A stretch of DNA of 64,000 nucleotides from positions 68,499-132,498 of the forward strand of contig CAZLCS010000010.1 of the NCBI GenBank assembly GCA_964557955.1. Reading direction: 5' to 3'. The notes under the pieces are model-generated. The model made no database searches. It had not been told where the DNA came from and worked only from the letters and a program-made list of their open reading frames with translations. Shown here one piece after another: positions 44,611-53,878 of this stretch. The stretch is from JALOOX01 sp964557955 (GTDB lineage: Bacteria > Desulfobacterota > Syntrophobacteria > Syntrophobacterales > Syntrophobacteraceae). Made by a program: the position numbers and the translations under genes. The first letter of the stretch is position 1. Every line of letters starts with the position of its first letter.

Positions 44611-45966
44611 ATGGTTGAACGGATGATCCTCGAATACGAAAAAGAGCGTGAGATGGAGATTGAAAGGGCGGTGCACGATCCTCCCGTGCAGCCAGGTCCG
44701 TGGGACGTCGACGGGCCGTCGCTCATTGCCCGCATGCAGAGCGACCTTTACGGCTCCGGCGATCTGGTGCTCCTCCAATCGGCATCCGCCGGCGCCAAGA
44801 CTCCAGTTCACAGTCTGCGCTCCCTGGACGAATTGCTGGAGCGCGACCGGCTGCGGGAAATGGACGGGTTTCCACGCAAGATCCGCATCGGGCGTCTGGT
44901 GAAGCCAGGCCGCGGTGCCCGGGAGCGCATCATCCTGGTTCCGACCACTGTTGAGGAGAAATTCATCCACGACACCCGCGACCAGGAGGACGAGCAGCAG
45001 ACGGGAGCCGGGGGCTCGGGTGAAGGCCGGGAAGGGGAAGTCATCGGCGAGGAGCCCGTTCATGGCGGCGACGGTTCCGGAAAGGGTGCTGCCGGCCAGG
45101 GAGACGGCGGCGAACATTCCATCGAATCCAGCGCCTACGACCTCGGAAGAATCCTCACAGAGAAGTTCCAGCTTCCCAACCTCAAGGACAAGGGAAAGCG
45201 GCGCTCCATGACGCGCGAGACCTACGACCTGACCGACCGCCACAAGGGGTTCGGCCAGATCCTGGATAAAAAGGCCACCCTGAGGAAAATCCTGGAGACC
45301 AACATCGCACTCGGGACCCTGGACACCGAGACTGAAATAGATCCCGTCAGTCTTCTCATCTCGCCGGAGGACCGGATGTACCGCATCCTCTCCCGTGAAA
45401 GAGAATACGAGTCCCAGGCCATGGTCTTCTTCGTGCGCGACTACTCGGGCTCAATGTCCGGAAAGCCCACAGAGATTGTCGTGAGCCAGCACGTGCTCAT
45501 CTACAGCTGGCTCCTCTACCAGTATGACAAGCAGGTGGTGACGCGCTTCATACTCCACGACACCGATGCCAGGGAAGTCCCCGACTTTTACACATATTAC
45601 AGCTCGACGGTTGCCGGCGGAACGCGTGTTGAATCCGCCTACCGGCTCGTGAACGACCTCGTGGAGCAGGAAAGCCTCGCCCGCGATTACAACATCTACG
45701 TTTTCCACGGTACGGACGGCGACGACTGGGATTCCGACGGCAGCAAGACCCTGCCCGAACTGGAGAAGATCCTCGTCTACAGCAACCGGGTCGGGATCAG
45801 CGTGGCCAAGACCAACGGAGACTCTCAGCGCACCTCCACGATCGAGCACTACATCAGGAAGTCGGGCCTCCTGGAGAGCCAGTCCGGTCGAATCCGGCTG
45901 GATGTGCTGACCGAGGGAGCCAGCGAAGCGCAGCTGATCGAAGGGATCAAGCACCTCATCTCGTGA
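44611..45966 (+). CDS. yeaH: DUF444/YeaH-family protein with VWA-type metal site
   Basis: 451 residues. A Gly-rich acidic linker (~125-170) precedes the conserved half. A VWA-like domain begins at FFVRDYSGSMSG, giving a MIDAS-type DxSxS at Asp277-Ser279-Ser281; STVAGGTRVESAY and HGTDGDDWDSD are the other conserved blocks. The basic N-terminal segment typical of E. coli YeaH is replaced by an unrelated acidic one. Always found with PrkA in stress operons; the exact role is unknown. Begins 15 bp after prkA. Confidence 0.92.
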   Translation: MVERMILEYEKEREMEIERAVHDPPVQPGPWDVDGPSLIARMQSDLYGSGDLVLLQSASAGAKTPVHSLRSLDELLERDRLREMDGFPRKIRIGRLVKPGRGARERIILVPTTVEEKFIHDTRDQEDEQQTGAGGSGEGREGEVIGEEPVHGGDGSGKGAAGQGDGGEHSIESSAYDLGRILTEKFQLPNLKDKGKRRSMTRETYDLTDRHKGFGQILDKKATLRKILETNIALGTLDTETEIDPVSLLISPEDRMYRILSREREYESQAMVFFVRDYSGSMSGKPTEIVVSQHVLIYSWLLYQYDKQVVTRFILHDTDAREVPDFYTYYSSTVAGGTRVESAYRLVNDLVEQESLARDYNIYVFHGTDGDDWDSDGSKTLPELEKILVYSNRVGISVAKTNGDSQRTSTIEHYIRKSGLLESQSGRIRLDVLTEGASEAQLIEGIKHLIS

Positions 45967-46033
45967 GCATTGCCGGGTGCTCGACCCTGGATTCCGGATG
46001 AAGCGGCCGTGTGTCGACGGCGTCCGTTATGGA

Positions 46034-46061
46034 GCATCGAACATCAACCATCCAGCATCTG
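46034..46061 (+). repeat. Heptamer array (NCATCNA)
   Basis: Four 7-mers, GCATCGA, ACATCAA, CCATCCA and GCATCTG, in the 137-bp gap between the DUF444 and SpoVR genes. Confidence 0.6.
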
Positions 46062-46103
46062 TGGTCCGGCATCCAGCGCGGCCGGCAACAGGGACAGTAG
46101 ATC

Positions 46104-47744
46104 ATGGAGCTCATCAGTCAGCACACGAAGAGGATCATGGAGGGATGCAAGGAGAGGGCGCGGGACGCCGGGCTGCGCTTCCACGACGAAACGCTGGAAT
46201 ACGTGGTCACCAACAAGGACCTCCTGGAGCTCACCCCCAAGCACATGATTCCCACCCTCTACGACTACTGGGTGCACGACGTGGAGGTGCTCAAGGAGAA
46301 AGGCCGCTACGAGCTCTACCCCAACAACCCATACGAGACCGTCATCAACACGCGGCCGGCTATCTCCTTCTACAACGACAACAACCCCGACTGGCTCAAC
46401 GTGATGATCTTCTACCACGTGCTGGCCCACATCGATTTCTTCCAGAACAACCGGCTCTTCCGGCGTACCTGGGACGGTGATTTTGCGGGGCAGGCCCTTT
46501 CGGACAAACGTTTCATCACCATGATGCGCTCCGAGAAGGGACGATGGGTGGACTACGTCATCGAATTCACACGGTCCATCGACAACCTGGTGGGTTTTCA
46601 CGCGGAGCTCTCCGGCGCCTGCCGTCTCGAAGCCGCCAATGGCTCCGCCAAGCTGGATTTCTACTTCGACGTCTTCCTTCAGTCCGTCCAAAATGTGGGT
46701 CAGCACGAGTACATGAAAGAGATCGAGCGCTACAACGGCGCCCTCAAGAGCTCACCGGATATGGCCGACAGCCTGTTCTTCGCCGGAGTGGCGGCCAAAC
46801 ATCCCGAATTTGAAGCGCTCTACGCCCGGCACCGCCAGGAGCCCAAAACGCCGACCATCGACCTCATCCAGTACCTCCAGGAGCGCTCCCCATTTCTCCA
46901 GAAGAGCGAAAATCGATGGATGACTCCCGTCATGGAGATCGTGCGCCGGACTTCCCTTTTCTTCCAGCCTCAGATCCGCACCAAGATCCTCAACGAGGGC
47001 TGGGCGAGCACCTGGCATGAGCGACTATTCCTGGAAGACAACCGAATACGAGGCCACGAGGTCGAGTTTGCCAGAATCAACGCTTTCGTGACGGCGCTGC
47101 CCAGGGTGGGCCTGAACCCCTACGCCCTCGGCATGCGGTTGTTCGAGCATGTGGAAGAGCTGGCGGAAAAGGGTAAGCTGAGCTTCGAATTTCAGAAGAT
47201 CCACCGGGAGCGGGACAGGAGGGACTTCGACCGGAAGACGGGTACGGGACGAGACGCCATTTTCAAGGTGCGGGAGGACCTGGATGACTTCATGTTCCTG
47301 CAGACCTACCTGGACCAGGACTTTGTCAATCGCTACAAGCTCTTCGTCGTGGGCAAGCGCCTCAACAACACCAAAGGAGTGTGGGAGTATTTCGTGAAGA
47401 GCCGGGATGCCGGCGAGTACCGGAAAATGCTGCTTCAATCCCTCTACCACCCCCCCTTCATCCAGGTGGATGAAGGCCGGACAAGGAACGGTTGCCTGTT
47501 CCTCGATCATCGCTTCGAAGGGAAGCCGCTTGTCAAGGAGTTCATCTCCAACACCCTGCTGGGGATTTCCACCCTGTGGGGAGGACCCGTCAAGCTCGAG
47601 ACCAGCGAGCGGGTGACCCGGGAGCGGAGGGAGTGGATGCCCTACGGGTATCCCCTTCCTGAGGCGGGCGGCACCGAAGAGCCGAAGTTCAAAAGAGTCG
47701 TCTACACGATGGAGGACCGCAAGCTCTCCAGGGCTGAACTCTAG
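46104..47744 (+). CDS. spoVR: SpoVR-family protein
   Basis: 546 residues, close to the usual ~500. Conserved blocks: YDYWVHDVEVLKEKGRYELYP, INTRPAISFYNDNN, LAHIDFFQNNRLF, ILNEGWASTWHERLF and YALGMRLFEHVEELAEKG. SpoVR/YcgB proteins are cytoplasmic, named after a Bacillus spore-cortex phenotype, and co-occur with PrkA and DUF444 proteins in many non-sporulating bacteria. Third gene of the operon. A weak ribosome-binding site precedes the ATG. Confidence 0.94.
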   Translation: MELISQHTKRIMEGCKERARDAGLRFHDETLEYVVTNKDLLELTPKHMIPTLYDYWVHDVEVLKEKGRYELYPNNPYETVINTRPAISFYNDNNPDWLNVMIFYHVLAHIDFFQNNRLFRRTWDGDFAGQALSDKRFITMMRSEKGRWVDYVIEFTRSIDNLVGFHAELSGACRLEAANGSAKLDFYFDVFLQSVQNVGQHEYMKEIERYNGALKSSPDMADSLFFAGVAAKHPEFEALYARHRQEPKTPTIDLIQYLQERSPFLQKSENRWMTPVMEIVRRTSLFFQPQIRTKILNEGWASTWHERLFLEDNRIRGHEVEFARINAFVTALPRVGLNPYALGMRLFEHVEELAEKGKLSFEFQKIHRERDRRDFDRKTGTGRDAIFKVREDLDDFMFLQTYLDQDFVNRYKLFVVGKRLNNTKGVWEYFVKSRDAGEYRKMLLQSLYHPPFIQVDEGRTRNGCLFLDHRFEGKPLVKEFISNTLLGISTLWGGPVKLETSERVTRERREWMPYGYPLPEAGGTEEPKFKRVVYTMEDRKLSRAEL

Positions 47745-47756
47745 GAGGCGCCAGCC

Positions 47757-50054
47757 ATGGGAAACATGGACCATTTTCTTTCCGACCTTTGCCAGAGGAT
47801 TCAGGACCGTGAGCAGCGGGCCCCCATCACCTTCATGGAGTACATGGAGCAGGCCGCCGCCTATCCGACGCTTGCCTTCCGGAACATCTTCCAGGTGTTT
47901 CACGACATGATCACGAGCTACGTCGGGAACGGCACCGATGAGTACCCGGAGGACCCAGAGTCCATCAATTACGTCTATTACGACTGCAATCGACTGTTCG
48001 TCGAGGACACGGATCACCCATTCTTCGCCGACCGGCTGTTTGCGAACCGCCTCGTCAATCATGTGGGGTCCTTCCGACACGGCGCCCAGCAGAACCGGAT
48101 CGTCATATTCGAGGGGCCGCCCGGCAGCGGGAAGAGCACCTTCCTCAACAACCTGCTCATGAAATTCGAGCATTACAGCCGCACGGACGAAGGCACAAGC
48201 TACGAGACCGTATGGCGTTTGGACAAGCGGGAACTGGGGGCTCTGCCCGACCGGGAAGCCCACGCCATCCTGCAGCAGCTCCGAAGCCTCGCCGACGGCG
48301 GCGGCTTCCAGTCCCCCGGGGCAAGCCCCCGCGACCACCTCTTCGCACTCTCCAACGCGGAGTACCTTGAGGTTCCGTGCCCGAGCCACGACAGTCCCCT
48401 GCTCATGATTCCCAAGGCCTATCGCCGGGAATTCCTGGACGACGCCATCCCCGATGAATCGTTCAAGCGCGAGCTCTTCTCGGACAAACAGTATGAATGG
48501 GTCTTTCGGGACCAGCCCTGCACGATCTGCATGTCCCTCTACCAGACGCTTCTGGATCTTTTCAACCTGCCGAGCAAGGTGTTTTCCATGGTCTTCGCCC
48601 GTCGCTATCAGTTCAACCGGCGGCTGGGTGAGGGGATCAGCGTTTTCAATCCGGGGGATGGTTTGACCAGGACCAAGGTCATCACCAACCCGCTGCTGCA
48701 GAACCAGCTGAACGCCATTCTGCGGGACAGCAATCGTGTCAAATACCTGTATTCGCGGTACGCCAAGACCAACAACGGCATCTACGCCCTCATGGACATC
48801 AAGGCCCACAACCGGGAGCGGCTGGCAAACCTGCACGGCATTATCAGTGAGGGGGTGCACAAGGTCGAGGACATCGAGGAAAACGTCAATTCGCTCTTTC
48901 TGGCCATCATGAACCCGGAGGACAACAAGGAGCTGGCGGGAGCTCAGTCGTTCGCCGACCGCATCACCACCATCAAGATCCCGTACGTCCTGGACTACGA
49001 GACGGAAGTGAAGATCTACGAGCACATTTTCGGCCACCAGATTCGTGCGACCTTTCTGCCGCGAGTGCTTGAAAACTTCGCCAAGGTCATCCTCTCGTCG
49101 CGCCTGAAGCCCAGGTCCGATGCCCTCCAGGAATGGATTCAGGATGCCGGACGCTACCATCTCTATTGTGACGAGAACCTGCAGCTGCTCAAAATGGACA
49201 TTTACAACGGCGTCATTCCCACCTGGCTCACGGAAGAGGACCGGAAAGCGTTCACAGCCGAAAGACGGCGAAAGATCATCGCCGAATCCGAGCATGAGGG
49301 GGACAAGGGATTTTCCGGGAGGGATTCCATCAAGATATTCAACGAGTTCTTCACGACCTACGCCAAGCGGGATAAGCTGATTAATATGGGCATGGTGTGC
49401 AGTTTCTTCAAAAAGCACCGCTCCGGACTCATGACCTCCATTCCCGACGGGTTCCTGGATTCGCTCCTCGGCTTCTACAACTACTCGGTGCTCCAGGAGG
49501 TGAAGGAATCCCTTTACTTTTACAACGAGAGCAGCATCTCGCGGGAAATCCAGAACTACCTCTTTGCCGTCAACTTCGAGTCGGGGCGCACCGAACGATG
49601 CGTCTACACAGGGGATGAGCTGGAGATCGATGAGTCGTTCTTCAAGAGCGTCGAGCGTCGGATCCTGGGATCGAGGGCCCATGGCTCCCTGAGGCTGGAG
49701 TTTCGGCGAGACGTCCAGACTCAGTACGCCGCCCGGACGCTCACCCAGGAGATCCTGCTCGAGGGCAAGCACGTCACCGAGACCGAGATTTACCGCTCCT
49801 TGCACAAGCGATACCTGCATCACCTCAAGGAAGATGTTCTGGAGCCATTCCTTCGGAATGCCAACTTCCGAAGCGCTGTCAAGGACTTCGGGTCAGATTC
49901 CTTCAGAACATACGACGACCGGATTCGCGAAGATGTGCGCATGCTGCTCCGTAATCTTCAGAGGAACTATGCCTACAGCGAACAGGGCGCAAAGGAAGTC
50001 TGTCTTTACGTGATCGACAACGATCTGGCCAGGGTGTTCGCGGGGGTCCAATGA
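47757..50054 (+). CDS. Second, diverged PrkA-like protein kinase
   Basis: 765 residues. Walker A GPPGSGKST (120-128) sits in the PrkA AAA-like domain; in the Walker-B region the sequence reads YALMDIK, with Ile where PrkA1 has Glu. It lacks close identity to PrkA1 and has a long insert (~145-260) after the P-loop, but shares the layout and the C-terminal region (LRNLQRNYAYSEQGAKEVCLYVI). GGAGG precedes the ATG by 8 bases and SpoVR ends 12 bp upstream. Possibly a partner or substrate-specificity variant of PrkA1. Kinase activity is unproven. Confidence 0.85.
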   Translation: MGNMDHFLSDLCQRIQDREQRAPITFMEYMEQAAAYPTLAFRNIFQVFHDMITSYVGNGTDEYPEDPESINYVYYDCNRLFVEDTDHPFFADRLFANRLVNHVGSFRHGAQQNRIVIFEGPPGSGKSTFLNNLLMKFEHYSRTDEGTSYETVWRLDKRELGALPDREAHAILQQLRSLADGGGFQSPGASPRDHLFALSNAEYLEVPCPSHDSPLLMIPKAYRREFLDDAIPDESFKRELFSDKQYEWVFRDQPCTICMSLYQTLLDLFNLPSKVFSMVFARRYQFNRRLGEGISVFNPGDGLTRTKVITNPLLQNQLNAILRDSNRVKYLYSRYAKTNNGIYALMDIKAHNRERLANLHGIISEGVHKVEDIEENVNSLFLAIMNPEDNKELAGAQSFADRITTIKIPYVLDYETEVKIYEHIFGHQIRATFLPRVLENFAKVILSSRLKPRSDALQEWIQDAGRYHLYCDENLQLLKMDIYNGVIPTWLTEEDRKAFTAERRRKIIAESEHEGDKGFSGRDSIKIFNEFFTTYAKRDKLINMGMVCSFFKKHRSGLMTSIPDGFLDSLLGFYNYSVLQEVKESLYFYNESSISREIQNYLFAVNFESGRTERCVYTGDELEIDESFFKSVERRILGSRAHGSLRLEFRRDVQTQYAARTLTQEILLEGKHVTETEIYRSLHKRYLHHLKEDVLEPFLRNANFRSAVKDFGSDSFRTYDDRIREDVRMLLRNLQRNYAYSEQGAKEVCLYVIDNDLARVFAGVQ

Positions 50055-50057
50055 TTG

Positions 50058-50510
50058 TCACATATGCTCCGGGATGTTTTCGGCGAAGGAAGGGTCTTCC
50101 AGCAGTCGCCTTGCGAATTTGAGGTACTTGGCAACGATGGCCCGGACGGCGAGCTGGAGCGCGTACGCGCGGATCGGTTTCTCGAGGAGATACGTGATGT
50201 CTGCCGCGATGCATTGGCTCACCACTTCGTCGCTGGCCGCCCCCGTGATGATGATCGTATCCTGGTTGGCCACGGGAAAGCGGTGGTGTATCGCCTCCAG
50301 GAAGGCGAATCCGGTCTTTCCTCCCATGTAAACGTCCAGAATGAATATGGCGACCCCGGTCTGCCGGGTCATGCAATAGAGACGAGCCTCATCGAAGTCC
50401 GAAAAAGAGATGATCGGGCCCCACGTGTAGAAGCGCTCGAGGATGGAAGCGATGACGTCGCAAACGATGGGTTCATCATCCACGATGATCACGGGCAAGC
50501 CTGTCGCCAT
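50058..50510 (-). CDS. Receiver-domain protein convergent with prkA2
   Basis: 150 residues: a receiver domain (PVIIVDDEPIV, phospho-acceptor in IFILDVYMGGKTG, Thr in IIITGAAS, Lys in LLEKPI) and a short helical tail. The stop is 3 bp from the stop of the second PrkA-like gene, so no terminator separates them and transcription could interfere. GGAGG precedes the ATG. No output domain. Confidence 0.86.
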   Translation of the reverse strand: MATGLPVIIVDDEPIVCDVIASILERFYTWGPIISFSDFDEARLYCMTRQTGVAIFILDVYMGGKTGFAFLEAIHHRFPVANQDTIIITGAASDEVVSQCIAADITYLLEKPIRAYALQLAVRAIVAKYLKFARRLLEDPSFAENIPEHM

Positions 50511-50803
50511 GACGACCTCCTCGATTACCGGATCAGGATTGATGAGCAGGCTCGATCGATGCTGCAGAGACCTGCCGGGTCACCATAGAGATTCCGAACC
50601 CTGCCTTCTTTGAACTGGACCGAATCCCCTCATTGAAGCTATCCTCATGCTCAATGGGAGATGGGTCCGTCCGCATCCCCGGATGTGCCTGTCCCGACAG
50701 TTCTTCATTTTTATTAAACTAGGCATGATGCCGCAGCGGGGTCAAGATCGGTTTGGACGTATCCGCTCCGGAAATTCACAAAGGTTCAGACTGACGAGTG
50801 GTC

Positions 50804-52231
50804 ATGGATACACAGCGCATCGGAGCCAAAGACCCGATTCTTGTTCTTCCCAAAGCGGGAGGGAAGCCTCTCAATCTGAAGGCAGGGGATGTGGTCCGTG
50901 CACAGGTTGTCAGAGTCTTGAGCGGCGGAGAGCTGAGCCTTCGCATCGGAGGAACCGTTATTCAGGCCCGGACTGCAATGCCACTTCCTTTGGGCTCAGG
51001 GGTTCTACTCCGTGTGCTCGGACAGGAGTCGGGCCGGGAAGGTTCGGGGGGATTCAGGCTGCAGTTTCTCCAGGTGGCCGAAAGTCCTGAGATGGACCAA
51101 CCCGGCCGCACTGTTTCAGCGGAGCCCGGTCGGCTCCAGATGCCTCATTCTCGCACCCATCCGGCAGCGGACGCCGTGCGAAATCTGGTTCAGGAGCTGG
51201 CGGCCCGGGCGCCTGCCAGGAACCTCGAAGGGGCAGATCTCGCCACCACCATCAGGGCGCTTCTCAAGTCCCTGCCTGACGACCCCGCATCGCTTCCGAG
51301 GGAGCTTCGCCACCAGCTGCTGGGGCTCCTCCAGTCGAACCTCAGGGAAACTGAGCAGAGCATCCAGAACCGGGCTCTTCGGCTTTTCGGCGACTCGTCC
51401 ATCCAGAAACTTCTTGACCTCTCTGATGGGTCTGACCTGCCCGATTCGGGACAACCTTTGCGGGCGAAAACGCCATTCTTTGCCGAGGCCGAGAAGATCC
51501 TGCAGGTTCCGATGAAATCCATATTGCAGGATACCGGGGTGGGGCTTGAAGGCAAGCTGAAGGTCCTCGCCCAGGCCCTCCTCGCCGAAGAGGGGGGAAC
51601 CCCGGAGTCGACCGCGCCGGCCAGTCTCCCGGCCAGTCCATCTTCCGAGACCTCCACGCTGGCCACGGACCTCAAGGCAAAGCTGCTGCAGCTGCGTCAG
51701 GCGATCCTCGAGGGTGAACCCTCCGGCGCGGATGCCACGGAAGCATCGAGGACCTCGGCCGGAGCGGGGGCGGGCGAATCCCGGGGGGGATTCGACAGGC
51801 TGCTCCCCGTTGTGGACGGGCTTCTGCGGGATGTCGAGACATTTCAGCTTCTCTCCAAGCTCACCAGCTCCTTTTACACGTTCCTGCCCTTCCTCTGGAA
51901 GGGGCTCCGGGAGGGTGACATCGCCTTCAAGCGAAGCCGCAGCTCGCAGGCCGGTCCAGGTCACTATTGCGTGATGAACCTGGACTTCGAAAGCCTGGGC
52001 AGGGTCACTATCGTGGCCATGATGCAAGGCGGCGACTTCTTTCTTTCCTTCAAAACGGACCACGAGGGCCTGCGGTCGGCCCTGGACGGCAGCGTTCACG
52101 AGCTGCGGGAGATGTTTCGCAGTGAGGGACTGAGCCTCGCGGGGGTCAACTTCTTCAGCATGGAGGATACGCAGTTGGCGCCATTTGAACACCTTGAATC
52201 CTTTGAGAGCGTGTTGAATCTCAAGATCTGA
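50804..52231 (+). CDS. FliK-like flagellar hook-length control domain protein
   Basis: 475 residues from ATG 50804, preceded by GAGTGG. N-terminal beta-rich region (KAGDVVRAQVVRVLSGGELSLRIGGTVIQA), a variable Ala/Ser/Pro-rich middle, and a C-terminal FliK-like domain (~350-470) with LGRVTIVAMMQGGDFFLSFKTDHEGLR and a Leu-rich closing helix. No flagellar genes are nearby. Such proteins are commonly paired with a short FlhB-C-terminal-like protein, and one follows here after 16 bp. Confidence 0.8.
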   Translation: MDTQRIGAKDPILVLPKAGGKPLNLKAGDVVRAQVVRVLSGGELSLRIGGTVIQARTAMPLPLGSGVLLRVLGQESGREGSGGFRLQFLQVAESPEMDQPGRTVSAEPGRLQMPHSRTHPAADAVRNLVQELAARAPARNLEGADLATTIRALLKSLPDDPASLPRELRHQLLGLLQSNLRETEQSIQNRALRLFGDSSIQKLLDLSDGSDLPDSGQPLRAKTPFFAEAEKILQVPMKSILQDTGVGLEGKLKVLAQALLAEEGGTPESTAPASLPASPSSETSTLATDLKAKLLQLRQAILEGEPSGADATEASRTSAGAGAGESRGGFDRLLPVVDGLLRDVETFQLLSKLTSSFYTFLPFLWKGLREGDIAFKRSRSSQAGPGHYCVMNLDFESLGRVTIVAMMQGGDFFLSFKTDHEGLRSALDGSVHELREMFRSEGLSLAGVNFFSMEDTQLAPFEHLESFESVLNLKI

Positions 52232-52247
52232 AGGAGCAGGCGGAACC

Positions 52248-52514
52248 ATGAAAGAGAAGATGAGAAAGGCTGCCGTCCTGAAGTACAAGCACCAGATCGA
52301 CCGGGCACCCCAGTTGGTGGCCAAAGGGAAGGGGATGGTCGCAGACCGCATTCTGGAACTGGCCCGGAAGCACCGCATCCCCATCCAGAGCGATCCGGCC
52401 CTGGTGGAGGTTTTGAGCCAGCTGGACATCGACCAGGAGATTCCACCCGATCTCTATCGGGCAGTCGCTCAAGTGCTGGCGTACGTCTATCGGGTGAGCA
52501 AGAAGCTGGGTTGA
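52248..52514 (+). CDS. FlhB C-terminal-like export-switch protein (FlhX/YlqH type)
   Basis: 88 residues matching only the cytoplasmic tail of FlhB: AAVLKYKHQIDRAPQLVAKGKGMVADRILELARKHRIP. Full-length FlhB has the autocleaved NPTH just before this region; it is missing here, as expected for FlhX-type proteins. They may substitute for the cleaved FlhB tail in substrate switching. AAGGAG lies about 10 bases before the ATG. Forms a pair with the FliK-like gene. Confidence 0.87.
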   Translation: MKEKMRKAAVLKYKHQIDRAPQLVAKGKGMVADRILELARKHRIPIQSDPALVEVLSQLDIDQEIPPDLYRAVAQVLAYVYRVSKKLG

Positions 52515-52535
52515 TCATTGGGTCGGATCAGGTTT

Positions 52536-52561
52536 CACTCCCCGCCACTGCCGGGGGAGTG
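52536..52561 (+). terminator. Stem-loop after FlhX-type gene
   Basis: CACTCCCC (52536-52543) pairs with GGGGAGTG (52554-52561) around a 10-nt loop, 22 bp past the stop. There is no T run, so its role as a terminator is uncertain. Confidence 0.45.
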
Positions 52562-52611
52562 GGCAGGGAAATGAATGGGGTCGAGGGGGATGAGCGTGGT
52601 TGGGGTGCAAA

Positions 52612-53739
52612 ATGAATGGTGAACGTCCGAACCAGTGTGATCACGAATCCCTGAAAACCGTTGCAGCCCGGTTTGCTCCCGGACGCAGGATTCTGGACGT
52701 GCGGCCGTTGGGCAACGGCCATATCAATGACACGTACCTGGTGCTTCAGGACTCCGCTGAGGAATGCCGCTTCGTGCTGCAGCGGATCAATGACCGGGTT
52801 TTCCGCGATCCGCGTGGCGTCATGAGCAACATGCGGGTGGTTTCCGACCATGGCCGCCGCCGTCTGAAGCACATGGGGCTCGATGAGGGTATCCGCTTTG
52901 AGCTGCCGAGGGTTCTCAGGACGGCGGACGGTGAGGATCATTGGATCGACGGCTCGGGATCCACCTGGCGGGCCATCAGCTTCATCGAACGCTCCCGATC
53001 GTTCGAAGCGGTTCAGGATGCGGCGCATGCCCGGGAGGTCGGACGGGCCCTCGGGTTGTTCCACACTGCCATGAGCGATCTTCCAACCGGTCATCTCCTG
53101 GATACCCTCCCGGGGTTCCACATCACGCCGGAGGTTCTGCGCCGCCATGACAAAGTCCTCCTGACGGCATCAGGCCTCGATTCGCCCGAAGTGGACCACT
53201 GCCTTCGTTTCGTGAGCGAACGGAGGAACTGGGCCGGTGTGCTGGAAGATGCCAGGGGTCGCGGCAGCCTGCGGCCGCGTCCCATCCACGGCGATCCCAA
53301 GGTAAGCAATGTCATGATCGATACATCGACGCGGCGGGCCGTCAGCATTGTGGACCTGGATACCGTGAAGCCGGGACTGGTTCACTATGATGTCGGAGAT
53401 CTTCTCCGCTCGTGCTGCAATCGCAAGGGAGGGGAGGCGAAGGACTGGCTGGCCGTGACTTTCGATCCCGGTTTGTGCCGCGCCGCTCTCCAGGGCTACC
53501 TGGAATGGGCCGGGAGCTTCCTCAAGCCGATCGATATCGACTATCTTTACGATGCGGTACGACTGATCGCCTTCGAGCTGGGCGTGCGGTTTCTGACGGA
53601 TCACCTGGAGGGCAATGTGTACTTCAAGGCGACCCACCGAAATCATAATCTCGCCAGGGCGCTCGTTCAATTCAGGCTGACTGAGAGCATCGAGCTTCAG
53701 GAGGCGGCAATTCGGGGGATCATCGAGGATCTGCGATGA
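52612..53739 (+). CDS. Phosphotransferase (NahK/aminoglycoside-kinase-like)
   Basis: 375 residues from ATG 52612. Kinase-like fold: GNGHINDTYLV N-lobe, catalytic HGDPKVSNVMID and metal-binding VDLDTVKPG. The layout is closest to N-acetylhexosamine/homoserine-kinase-type members of the APH superfamily. Substrate likely a small sugar or amino-sugar; unknown. Stands alone after the FlhX-type gene. Confidence 0.8.
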   Translation: MNGERPNQCDHESLKTVAARFAPGRRILDVRPLGNGHINDTYLVLQDSAEECRFVLQRINDRVFRDPRGVMSNMRVVSDHGRRRLKHMGLDEGIRFELPRVLRTADGEDHWIDGSGSTWRAISFIERSRSFEAVQDAAHAREVGRALGLFHTAMSDLPTGHLLDTLPGFHITPEVLRRHDKVLLTASGLDSPEVDHCLRFVSERRNWAGVLEDARGRGSLRPRPIHGDPKVSNVMIDTSTRRAVSIVDLDTVKPGLVHYDVGDLLRSCCNRKGGEAKDWLAVTFDPGLCRAALQGYLEWAGSFLKPIDIDYLYDAVRLIAFELGVRFLTDHLEGNVYFKATHRNHNLARALVQFRLTESIELQEAAIRGIIEDLR

Positions 53740-53773
53740 ACGGTGGGAGCCTTCGGCTCATTCCCTCTTCTTT

Positions 53774-53860
53774 GACTTGAGCTCACGGCGTTCCGGCCAG
53801 GAGGGCGCCATGGGCCGGGGGAAGCTTGCCCATGCGGTTTTCCTCGATCACGGGCAAGCC
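53774..53860. repeat. Dispersed palindrome family B, third copy
   Basis: TTGACTTGAG at the left, then AGCTTGCCC (53823-53831) and GGGCAAGC (53852-53859) arms. The inner part is an inverted copy of the arms around 29373-29416. Confidence 0.5.
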
Positions 53861-53878
53861 TCGCTTAACCGGTCTATT

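Noticed and set aside
43258..45243. A 661-codon minus-strand open frame opposite prkA and the DUF444 gene
   Set aside because: Shadow frame crossing the boundary of two real genes; composition (His, Val, Leu, Asp) fits reverse-complemented codons, not a protein family.
47025..49823. A 932-codon open frame on the minus strand opposite SpoVR and the second PrkA-like gene
   Set aside because: It spans two convincing plus-strand genes and their junction; no motif or ribosome-binding site. Typical antisense shadow of GC-rich genes.
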